Shown: positions 19,527 to 32,200 of the stretch, piece by piece
Layout: each line of letters starts with the position of its first letter
Position numbering within the stretch: the first letter of the stretch is position 1
Source of the DNA: Cydia pomonella
Lineage: Eukaryota > Arthropoda > Insecta > Lepidoptera > Tortricidae
Direction: 5' to 3'
DNA length: 64,000 bases
Assembly: GCF_033807575.1 (NCBI RefSeq)
Contig: NC_084730.1
Location: 1,223,986 to 1,287,985 of the forward strand
Translations under genes and position numbers: made by a program
Notes under the pieces: model-generated
The model's database searches: none
The model's input: the letters and a program-made list of their open reading frames with translations, nothing else
Told to the model about the DNA's origin: nothing

Positions 19527-22500
19527 CTGAAAAAAAAAATTAAAAATATTAAAGATATTTTTTTTTACGTCCTCAACTCACCTGGTTCTATTTTCCTTTA
19601 AAATTTATATTTAGTTTTACATGTATGTAAACTGTATAATTGTTGGTGCAATAAAGTATATTTACTTACTTACTACAAAAAATATTTTGAGATGTGAATA
19701 CTTATATACTTAATAAGTCATACAGAGCAACTTTTACTATGAGCAAAGAGAATTTGAAATAGAGGTGGATTGTCAAAGTAAACTTTGTAGCCACGGTAAA
19801 TTTACTGCCGTCTTTCGACGCACGCCTATCAAATGACATTCAAATGAGTGAAATATTAAACGGAGAAAAAATACTCACATCAAAAACAACTCCTCCGTTC
19901 CCCATCTCGCCGTCTCCCCTCACCCCCTCCTTAAAGCACTTCTCGTGCCCCCCCAAAACGTCGACGAAGAATCTCAGGAACGCCTCAGATATCATCACAT
20001 TCCTGAAAATAAGTAAGTATTTATTTCCCAAGAACAAAAAGATTTATGTGTTTAGTACAGGTGCGAAGAATATTTGGTCGATATTTCATACTATTCGGCT
20101 GAATACCGAATAGCTATTACACCTACTTCTTCTTCCTCGCGTTGTCCCGGCATTTTGCCACGGCTCATGGGAGCCTGGGCTCCGCTTGATAACTAATCCC
20201 AAGATTTGGCGTAGGCACTATAGTTTTTACGAAAGCGACTGCCATCTGCCCTTCCAACCCAGAGGGTAAACTAGGCCTTATTGGGGTTAGTCCGGTTTCC
20301 TCACGATGTTTTCCTTCACCGAAAAGCAACTGGTGAATATCAAATGATATTTCGTACATAAGTTCCGAAAAAAGATTGGTACGAGCCGGGGTTTGAACCC
20401 GCGACCTCCGGATTGCAAGTCGCACGCTCTTACCGCTAGGCCACCAGCGCTTCAGCTATTACACCATGTACACCTATTATACTATAAAATAAGCGATTAA
20501 TCCCGGGATAAGTCCCGGCAAAAAATGTCATCGGAAGCAAAGAGAATTAAGAAGACCAAGAGTGCTCACTCCATACAACGGTTTTGTTAACAAAATTAAT
20601 ATTATTTTCCTAGTCTACATCTAGCGTCAAGTAGCGGAACTCTCAGTACTGCAACTCGACAGTAGATGTCGCGACAAACAAAAAGTCTAATGCTCAACGA
20701 TGCAGCTAATATTATAACGAACGAACAGAGTAAGCGTAGGAGTTGGAAATAAATTTCCGGTTACTCTGGTTATAATATTAGCGGAAAATCATTGATCATT
20801 AAACTTTTTGTGTGCCGCGACATCTATTGTCGAGTAGCAGTACTGAGCGTGATCCAAGTGCCCCCCCCCCCCCCTGTAACTTCTCTTATTTTAGGAATGA
20901 TAAAACAAAAAAAATATATGAGGTACATAACCATGCAAACTTCCACCGAAAATTGGTTTGATCGAGATCTAGTAAGTAGTTATTCATATTCATATATTTT
21001 ATTGCGTCCACGTTCAGTTTTTTCTAATACGTCATAAATTGTACGGAACCCTTCATGGGCGAGTCCGGCTCGCACTTGGCCGCTTTTTTTTCTATATACA
21101 GTAGAATCCGGATATAACGACCTTCAAGGGACCGGCGATATTATGTCGTAATAACCGGATGACGTATAAAACGGATACTATTTACATATGTATGTAATTA
21201 TGTATTAAACCGAACTTGAGTAAATAATATCGACGTTAAAAACGGTTAGTCGTTATAAGCGACGTCGTTATAAATGAATTCTACTGTATAACTATAGTAG
21301 AGAAACTTGCAACCATTATTAATTTTGTGAATAAATACCTGGTCTTAGTGTCCTGTTTGTCTTTCTGTCTGGTCTCCATTTGGATGGTAGTTTTGAGGGA
21401 CTTGTAACTGTAGGTCGGTAGGATTGTAGATTCGTCGCCTTGGTAGAATATCACTTTGGATGGCTGTGTTAGGTCTATTAGCATTCCCTGTAAACAAAAA
21501 ACTTTTGAGTATTTTGTTGTTTTATAACTTCGTATTTCCATGGTAAGCTAAATAACCCTTTTTGTGTACTACAGGACAATACAATACAATACAAATACTC
21601 TTTATTGCACACCTCAATACAGAAACAGTACAAATAATACAACACATAAAGAAGAGGTAAACAACAGGCGGTCTCTTCCAGACAACCTTTAGGTACACAC
21701 ACAATATACACTGTGGGCATCATTAATTTGACAGATTTAACTATGCATTCCTGAGGTCATAAGGAACAAAAAAATGTGACATGACTTTTGGCAATTTTTT
21801 TTGCGTTGTGTATTTTCTGAAAACGAGTTTTTTTTTTTTTACATCTAGGCGGATAAAAACATTACAACAAGTAAGTAAACATTAGATTTTGCGAGTTTCC
21901 TTTAAAAGTTTAATGTTTATCGGTAGATATGTCTGAACCAAGTCACATAGTGGTTGCGTCGTAGCCAAAAAGGCGTTTTTCACCGAGTTATTACACGAAC
22001 ATATTTTCACAAGAATCGTCATTGTCTATAAAATAAGATTGATTTCAGAAAGCTTTGTATGTTATTTTAGTCTCTACATGTGGTCAAGTATACAATTAAT
22101 AGTTATCTTAATAATCTGTCAAGTTATTCTAGCCCATGGTATATAAAAATTTTTTTTTCAAAAAAAAGTTTTTGACAAAAATGTTATTTTTGGTACAAGT
22201 TTCTATAGCTGACTGTACTTTTCTTTCCACAGGCAACTAATACTCTTCGAGACACTTAAAAACCCCAAACACAATTAGGTTGCGTTGTTTTATCACATAA
22301 TTCCTATGTTCACCTCCAGTCTCCATCATCAGATCAGCTCGATGGTACCATAATATTGCATTGTCACCCGACTTACATGTGTATGCAAATTTTCATCTTC
22401 ATCAGAATCCGGGAAGTGGGTCAAAATTAACTTGCAATATTACTACAACCCGGCAGACAACGGAACAGGTGAAACTAAATAAAAGGTTCTAAGAACTCCG

Positions 22501-23149
22501 CTAGTGTCTAGCTCCTCCGTCTTCAGCAGCCCCGCCAATTTAGGCAGTTATGATGATTCTTATAAATAATAAACAAATAAATATTATAGGACATTATTAC
22601 ACAAATTGACTAAGTCCCACAGTAAGCTCAATAAGGCCTGTGTTGAGGGTACTTAGACAACGATATATATAATATATAAATATTTATAAATACTTAAATA
22701 CATAGAAAACACCCATGACTCGGGAACAAATATCCATGCTCATCACACGAATAAATGCCCTTACCAGGATTTGAACCCGGGACCATCAGCTTCGTAGGCA
22801 GGGTCACTACCCACTAGGCCAAACCGGTCGATTCTAAAACGCTCTGTATTAATTGTATTCCTATAATGATGTATTTACCTCTTCAAAAAGCAGTCCGCTG
22901 GTGTCCAGCTCGGCCGTCTTGAGCAGCCCGGCCAGCATGGGCAGCGGCGCCTCCAGCACGTCCCGCTGGATCTCGGCCGGGATGGCGGCGATGAGCGGCT
23001 GCTGCCACACGAACGGGTACAGGGAGGTCTGGAGGGCCTCCAGGCACGATGACAGCAGGCTACGAGGTAATCCAAATAGATACATTCGTTTGGAGCTTTG
23101 AAAACGACAACAGATCATTTCTAGCAATCATATGTTAGAAATGTTTCTT

Positions 23150-23211
<62 letters not shown>

Positions 23212-26200
23212 ACTACGTCGGTGGCAAACAAGCATACGGCCTGCCTGATGGTAAGCAGTATCCGTAGCCTATGTACGCCTGCAACTCCAGAGGAGTTACA
23301 TGCGCGTTGCCGACCCTAACCCCACCCCCCTCGTTGAGCTAACACGTCAACAAGCAGACACGTCTGCGAACGATGCTATTAAGCTTAGAATAATTTTAAG
23401 TGGAAAAATTACTTATATTATGTTTCTTATTTCTCGTAAATAAGTAAGTGAGTATACACCGTGTTTTTATTGAATACCGTTAACTCCGGGGTATGGATAA
23501 GCACGTTTAAGTAACCTAAATGGCACTGTTCATTTTAAAAAAAAGCGGCCAAGTGCGAGTCGGACTCGCCCATGAAGGGTTCCGTACCATTTATGACGTA
23601 TTAAAAAAAATACTTACTAGATCTGGTTCAAACCAATTTTCGGTGGAAGTTTGCATGGTAATGTATATCATATATTTTTTTTAGATTTTGCATTCTGTTA
23701 TTATAGAAGTTACAGGGGGGGGGGGACACAAATTTTTTCACTTTGGAAGTGTCTCTCGCGCAAACTATTCAGTTTAGAAAAAAATGATATTAGAAATCTA
23801 AATATCATTTTTGAAGACCTATCCATAGATACCCCACACGTATGGGTTTGATCAAAAAAAATTTTTTTTTTTTTAATTTTATGATGTATTGAAAAAAAAC
23901 TACTTACTAGATCTCGTTCAAACCAATTTTCGGTGGAAGTTTGCATGGCAATGTATATCATATATTTTTTTTAGATTTTTCATTCTGTTATTTTAGAAGT
24001 TACGGGGGGAGGGACACACATTTTACCACTTTGGAAGTGTCTCTCGCGCAAACTATTCAGCTTAGAAAAAAATGATATTAGAAACCTCAATATCATTTTT
24101 AAAGACCTATCCATAGATACCCCACACGTATGGGTTTGATGAAAAAAGATTTTTTGAGTTTCAGTTCTTAGTATGGGGAACCCCCAAAATTTATTGTTTT
24201 TTTTTCTATTTTTGTGTAAACATCCTAATGCGGTTCATAGAATACATCTACTTACCAAGTTTGAACAGTATAGCTCTTATAGTTTCGGAAAAAAGTGGCG
24301 GTGACATAATCGGACAGACAGACGGACATGACGAATCTATAAGGGTTCCGTTTTTTTGCCATTTGGCTACGGAACCCTAAAAAGTGCATTTTTTAAAGTA
24401 ATTATATGTTGCATATAGCTTTGTTGTAACACGGACATAACATTTAATTCAACCAAACAATTGAAAACCGTGACATATCAATGTCATTTCAAACATCAAT
24501 CGTCCGAGATAATACTTACGTTTTGTAGCAAATATATACACTCGTACTAAACACTAATCAATATGAAACAGGCCCTGGGGCAAGTGTATACGCTCGTAAG
24601 AGCCTTATAAAATAAAGCTAAATTATTTATTATCTCCGAAATGGAGTTAATTAGAATACCGGTGTCTTAGTGAAAGTTGCTTAATTTAAGCTCAGGAATG
24701 CACCCTTAAAATTACTGGAAATAAAAAAAACACGGTGTATATACGGCACCAACCAAACCAGGACTTTTAAAATAACATTTGGAGTATTTTTGATATTTCA
24801 CCGACACCTGCAAAATTTCTACCGCTTTATTCGTTAAGGTGGTTCGATTAGGTTACCCAAAGCTTAAACCTCACTAGATGGCGCCACAATTGCAAATTTT
24901 GAGTTTTAATTTTTTTGTGGAGTAGTCTTGGTATTTCTATACTGTAAATTATGTTTAGCGCACTCATTAAATAAATATTGAACTATTACAACAAACATTG
25001 AACACTTCATTGTACAAAAACTACCCCTTAATGTCGACAGAATGTTTCTTGACTCTATTTCTAAGTATCACTCACACATTCAAACAGTCTTACTGGGATC
25101 CTTGTAGTAGACAATTTGGCACAGCGTGAGTAGGCTTCAATAGCGTTGCGGTATGTACGTGGAAATACATGCAAGAGGATGTTGGGTTCGAGACTCATAA
25201 ATTTTTTTTTTGTTATCAGTATTATCAAGTAGGTACCTATTATTAATAAATTATTTTATGAGAAATATGAGCGTTTTCCATAAAAATATTAAAAATCTGA
25301 TTCTCACACATCATGATATTTTTGGGTTCTTCCAACTCAGAATCACTAGCATAATCAATCCTCGTGTTAAAAAAACCCGAAAATTTGTATTGAAATTTTA
25401 GTTTTACATTGAAATTTCTTTCACACTAAAATGTGACGTAATGGTATGGATATTTTAGGATATCTTTCTTTAATGCTAGGGTGGAGAAGAGTCTAAGTAG
25501 AATGAACCTAAGAAAGTCCAAATTTGTAAGTCAGATTTTCCGGTATTTTTTTTAAAAAAAAACGCTGTTTTGTTCTGAAATTAAAGCAATCCCTTACTGC
25601 CCAGCCTTTAAAAAAGTAGGTACTATTTTACAGTAGAATTAAAACATTTTTTTACGATACATTTAATTAAATTACAGTGAGTTACAAAATTGCATGGCCT
25701 TCTATTTATAACCATTATAAAAAGAAATGAGATATTTACCATGTTTGTTTATATTATTGATTTCCCGATATTTTGTCACAACTAGAAGTTTCACACAATG
25801 CCTAGAGATAGAAAATTATTTATTTATTTTATTTATTGTCAATTTCATTCAACGGATCACATCATATCTATATAATTTATGTGTTTATGTATTGCATTGT
25901 TTTCTACCTAGTTGGTTATTAAATTCTGTTACTTCAATAATCTTTATCTACATAAAATATACCAACGAAAGTTTAATAAAGTATATATTAAAATGAAGTA
26001 CACAAAATCAGGAATTACATATGACAATATCATTCAAAATCGCCTCCTCTGGCTTTGACACAGGCCCTCAAACGACGAGGCCAGTCATCAATAGCGGCAC
26101 GCACGATTGTCATGTCTAATTCCGTCACTGTCTTAACTATGGCCCGCTTGAGGGAGTTAAGATTTGTGTGGGGTTTAGCACAGGCTTTCTCCTCAATAAC

Positions 26201-29200
26201 CTGCTATATGGCATAATCCAGGGGGTTAAGGTCCGGGCTGGAGGACGGCCAGTCTTCGTGGGCAATAAAGTCAATTTTGTTCCTTCGAAACCAGGCTTGA
26301 GTTGTTTTTGCCTTATGTGCAGGAGCTGAGTCCTGTTCAAAGATCCATGGCTGGTTTTGAAATAGGGTGTGGCTTAAGGGCTTCACTATTGGTTCGAGAA
26401 CGGTTTCCAGTTTCCGGTTTTCACACCTTTTTCACAGAAATGAATCTGTGTTAGCCCTGAGTATGACACACCCAAAATCATGTTTGGCGGGTGCCCACAT
26501 TTGTGCAACGCAATAGGGTTGTTTCCATCTACAAATCTTAGGGCATAATTGTATCCCAAAAAATTTTTTGGATTATAAGAACATGTTAAACTACTTTTAG
26601 GGGACCTGTAATGACCATATTTTTGTAAATATTGAATTTAAAATATCTTTTGGCACACGTCACGTGACCAAACTCGAAACGTCATTGAAGATTCTGATGA
26701 CGTCACAACTCTCGGATTGACACTGTTGACAGTTAGGCGATTAACAACAAATGACAAATATCAGTTGACAGTTCGTATCTTCTACGTGTGTATGTAGTTA
26801 TGTGTCAAACCATAAACTGTGACGTCACACAATTTTCAAAGAGCGTTTTGGGCGCGAAACCATCTTTTAAAATATATTTTGTTAATTTAACATATTTAAA
26901 GCCGTTTTTAGTATAAAAGCTGAATTTTGAGGCAACTTTTAGTTAATATAGAAAGTAATACAAGCGTTTCAAAAAATTGGAATACGATTCTCTTTTAGGC
27001 CCCAATTCATTATAGATACGACGAGATAAGCGTTATGTGTGGTATATAATTATAGCTCACAAATCCACCACATTATGTCATTTTTTATTTTTTCGGTAGC
27101 ATTTGTTTTAACGGAAATAAAGAGGTTGCAAATCGAGTAACAGAACTTCAGAACAGATATCATTTGATATTTACCAGTCGCTTTTCGGTGAAGGAAAACA
27201 TCGTGAGGAAACTGGACAAATCCCAACAAGGCTTAGTTTTACCCTCTGGGTTGGAAGGTCAGATGGCAGTGGCTTTCGTAAAAACTAGTGCCTACGCCAA
27301 ATCTTGGGATTAGTTGTCAAAGCGGACCCCAAGCTCCTTTGAGCCGTGGCAATATGCTGGGACAACGCTAGGAAGAAAGAAAGAAATCGAGTAACAGAAC
27401 TTAGTAACCAACTAGGTATAATAGTTATGATGTAAATGTCCATATCATGTTGGAGTCATATATGTATTAGCCAACTAATTATTCAAGATCAATACACTTA
27501 GCTCCCTTAGGTATTCGCCTAAGTACAATCTCGGGCAAAATTGAGTTTTATTAAAGTGAACTAGTTTCTAGGTCATATTTTCTATGAATTGGTCATTTTT
27601 GTAGACTCCAATTACAGTTACACTTTTCCTGGTTTTTCGCGGACCAGAATATCGATGATTTTTGTAACTTGATTTAGACGTTGCTATCATTTTCAATCCA
27701 AAAACACATAAAATCACAATTCAGAACATGCGGCAGCTTTGTTTTCTATCAAGTACCTCAAGCACCAGGGCGGCTACCGGGAAAATCGAAATTCGTCAAT
27801 TTCGGGCATTTTTCTCTGTCACTCTAATTACGTCTTAGTGAGAGTAAAAGAGAAAGATCCCCACAATTTGCGAATTTAGGTTTTCGCGGTAGGCCCCCAG
27901 GTCCTGTCAAGTTTCAGCAGTGTTGCCAGGTGAGCGGAAGAGAATTATCGTACTTGAGTGTCAATATTATTGTACCGTTGAAAAAAATATCGTACGCCAA
28001 TCAAAAAGGCAGCCCCTAAAAATGTCTTGCAAAATAAGCTTAAACTTCCAATTAATAATAAAAAAAAAGACAATTTTCGTCTAAATTGCGCCAAAAATCT
28101 GTTTATGTTTGTGTATTTTTGGGATAGACTCAAACGGTATACAGGAAATTGTGACATTTTAAACTTTAAACTTACACCAAGGAGCCGAACACCCAAAAGA
28201 TACTAATTTTAGCCTATTTCTGAGAGAAAGTGTCATATTTTGCTTCAAATTACTAGACTTTTAAGGTGGCATCATCCAAGGGCTGAAATTATAGTACTTT
28301 AGTGTACGATAATGCTCTTTGGAACATTACGTCATACCGGGGCCCAAATTATCGTACATATACGACAATTATCGTACGCCTGGTCACACTGAGTGTCAGT
28401 GTCGACAGAGTCAGCTAAAAACGCGTCAAACATCGCAACGTCGCGCCGATGCATGGAGTGGCAACGCCGCAATGTATTTGTACACGACATTTGTCACACA
28501 CACATGAGTAAAATTTATGAAAATATAACGTTGATTATTGCATGATTTCTGTATGAAACAAAGTTTTTCTATTAATTTAGCGCAAATGAATATTTGAAAG
28601 TAGATAGATGCGCAACTATTTATGTAATAATATTGTGTAATTAATTAATAAATAGCGATTTTTTTTGTATGAAAATCGAACCACCTTAAAAGTTGAATAT
28701 CTAATTCCTCCTTTATGTGTTCGATGTATTTAATGAAAGCTGCTGCAATTGGTTTCAATATTATTAACAAGTTAAAACTATGGTTTGTTTTGCTCCAGTC
28801 ATGGGATGGCGTAATTACTTTTCATACTAATACATATATCAGAGAAAAATTTAACTTAAGCAGCTGTTTGGGTCTTGTTTATGGTAAAGTGTTGCCAGCG
28901 ATTAAAAACTGATGGCTAGTGCTTGTTTTACAGGATTTGTCTTTACAGTTCCATTACTGATTCCAGTTCCATCATACGGGCGTTTGCTATATTTTTTTAT
29001 ACTGTCTTCTTTTCATATAAATTTAGTAACATTAAAATCAGAACTAATTTTCAAAATGTGATTTCTGTAATGTCTTATGCTGTGTTTGTATTTGTCGAAG
29101 TAAGCCAAATATTTAAATTTAAAATAACATAAGTTGAATTAATTCAAATCTCCAAGAAAGAAAATGAGATAAGATTTTCATTGACAATTTGAACAAAGGA

Positions 29201-32200
29201 AATTTAACAATTTCAAAAGACTTTTTATATTAATTTCAGTTCATACCTAGCATTAAAAGTTGTTCGCAATGATAAAATAATAAATAAATACATTTTTATT
29301 GCGGATCACGCTTAGCACTGGCACCCGTCTTGCCATTTTTCGGTTTGGCCCTATGGTTGACTGGTAGAGAATGTCACGAGGTATTAAGTCCGCCATTTGT
29401 ACCTTTTTTGAACAATAAAGTTTAAAATAAGTAAATTATAAAAGGGCACAGCTGATACCAATGGTGCCACCTTGATGGTAACACCCGGAAATACCCATAT
29501 CAATGGTTTTTTTCTCATTTGGTGGTTAAACTTTTTACCTTAACTGGTCACTGATGATGATGACTTTCCTTTCCAGCAGCAGAGAGCCAAAGACCTTGAT
29601 CAGCAGGCCGGCGCCCAGGGTGTCCAATAATATGGACACATTGTCTTCGTCAGCTCTGGGTTCTAGAGGCCGTTTTATTGTCCGCGTCCTAAAATAATGA
29701 ATAGACATTCCTTCTTAACGCTGTAAAGTATCTAGTTTACGTAATGGCCTAAAAGAGAAGGCTATGGGCTTAAAGAAATGTACCCAGAAGAATGCTGCTT
29801 TAGGTTAAACCATCAACTAGAATTTAAGGACAAAAGCGCGAATAGACTTTTCTAAGGCTTTTGACATTGTGTGCTACCGAACATTTTTGAAAAAAATGCT
29901 TCTAAGGCATATTAAGGGATAAGTGTAACTTGTTCCTTTAAATACAATATTACATTACCGTATCGTAATTCAAACATTTGCCATAAACAGATGTAATTAA
30001 TATGTTATAAATATTTACCTCTGGAATCCTACAGGGGTCCATTCTAAGGCCTATACTATTTAATTTGAAATAGAAATTGCGAACTAAACAAAGAACACGA
30101 GTGTAAAACAGGGACCCGTCCACCCCTTCCCAGAAAAAAGCTTTTAAATGGCTTAGTCGTTTATCGAATAGCCCCAACGATTGGTTTTCCCTTCGAATTG
30201 CTTACCCGTTCATTTAACTTGGTTCTAGGAAGGGGTTTCCCTTTCGGAAATACGGCTATAATGAAAGGGTATCCCCTAATTCAAAAAATTATGACACCTG
30301 TGTTGTCAACGCGCTAGACACCTAGTCCTTCTTCCAATATTTGATCCTATTTTTACAAAGATAATGTTGAAAATGGCATAAGCGTTATAATTCATAATCG
30401 GTACCCTTCAAGAGGTTAGCGCTAAGAACGGGTATCAGCATACCCGCATTATGATGCACTTAAAAAGCCATATGAAAGGGTTTTAGTTAGCAACGGCTTT
30501 GGTAAGCAAAGCCTTACGAAATACCCCTTCCAAAACCCTCGAAAGGGATACCAGACCGGTCCCTGTAAAATAAAGAAAAAAAGGGACACAAACCTTTGAT
30601 TTTCCTTCATCCCCTCAAAATCATAAAACGCCGCGATATCCTTCTCGGTGACCGTGTGCCGGAAGTCAGGCATCGTTTTAGCCTTCGCCGTGTCCACGTG
30701 CAGGCTGCTGCGCGCGGGCCGGACATGCTGGACCGTCAGCTCGGCTCCTGGCGATGGGAAGTCGGTGTGGAACAGCTGCTGGAGGATGCTGTTTATTTCC
30801 ACGTCTGAGCTGCCGTGGTGAGATTCTATTTCTTGGAGCACCTGGAATATTAATGTTGACGTATTATATCAATGTATTGTAGACATTATGGCTCGTAACC
30901 GGTTTTAAAAATAGCGGTAAATACCAGTTTACTTCGGTTTTACTTATGAACGCGAACGTTTTAAGAACTTTATTGTAACCTAAATAAACCGGTTTTTTCG
31001 ATGAGCGACAAAACTGGTCTGGTGGTGTGCCACGTTAACATAGATACCGACATAGGAAGAAACCGGTTTTTATTCTTCTAAACCGGTTAATCCGAGAACT
31101 TTATGCAAAGGTTCTCCTCAAATCCGGTATAAAAATAACGGTTCTACGATCGAAACTGAAATTAAAAGGTTTTGCGCCAAACACATGATAAAGGTATGGA
31201 AATTTAACCGGTTTCCGAGCCTTAGTCGATACTAGGGAATGCTAACCGGTTAACCGGTTAACCGGTTACCCGGTAATTTGACCAATATTACAGTCGGTAA
31301 AATACCGGTAATTTCCAGTCGTAACCGGGAATTTACCGAACGTTGTATAGGCAAATAAAAATGTAACAACCTGTTGAATTAGCCCATCTATGTCTTCGTA
31401 CTTACAAAAAAAAAACAATTACTACGGTTTACGATTACGGAGAGACACTTAAAATACTTACTTTTCTGCATCTTATGATCTCGTCGAAGTAGGAACTAGG
31501 AAGCAATGTTTTGTGACAAATGAGTGGTCGCTAATCCCTCGCCCTTTCCCTTCTCGCCACCCCTACCCGACCCGCCTTACTATGTTCAGTGTCCTTTGTT
31601 TTAGTCTGTAGTGTCCGACAAGTGTGGAATGCGAAAGAACATTTTTTACCGCTGGTTACTTGTGTTCAAGATATCGTTCACGAATGTCTAAGCAACGTTC
31701 TAATTAATCGCCTAGATATTTAACAAACGCAATTATTTTATATATAATTAACAGAATAATCTGATGATGACATGTTCCTGATTCCAACTCCTATCTTAAG
31801 AGCCCGGTAACGATTTTAGAGCAATAATTTTAAATTGATAGATTTAGTCGTTGGAATTGTACACCTTTTGTTACGTAATATGTAAATAACAAGTATTGGT
31901 TTCTATTAGCACGTTTTTTCATCTTGCCTTTAAATAATGAGGTCGCAAGCGTGCGTCCCGGGTAATAGGTGACGAGAAGGGATAGTTTTTAAAAATTCAT
32001 ATAAATTATGGTAGTAAATTATACAAAATGATGTATAAGAACAGTTTCAGCAAATGTTGTAGATTGTTTAAGTATCAAAATTACGTTGAAATTAAGTCAA
32101 TTTTCAGAGAAATTGTCACTTGTTTTGAAGTAATTTCTGGAGAAAATTGATTTCGGTTAACTTTCATTTACACTACTTCAAATTTATAGTAACAAAAATG

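Noticed and set aside
21478..21723. 81-codon Cys/Tyr/Leu-rich frame
   Set aside because: It covers a LINE 3' untranslated fragment and reads into an intron.
22853..23101. 82-codon plus-strand frame rich in Ser
   Set aside because: It is antisense to the GC-rich cDENN exon; the composition follows from that exon.
25727..25996. 89-codon frame in the large intron
   Set aside because: It is AT-rich with a Phe/Ile/Tyr-heavy composition, no domain, and no splice-phase fit.
30596..30808. 70-codon plus-strand frame
   Set aside because: It is antisense to the DENND2-like exon at 30594-30841, which has the family motifs.
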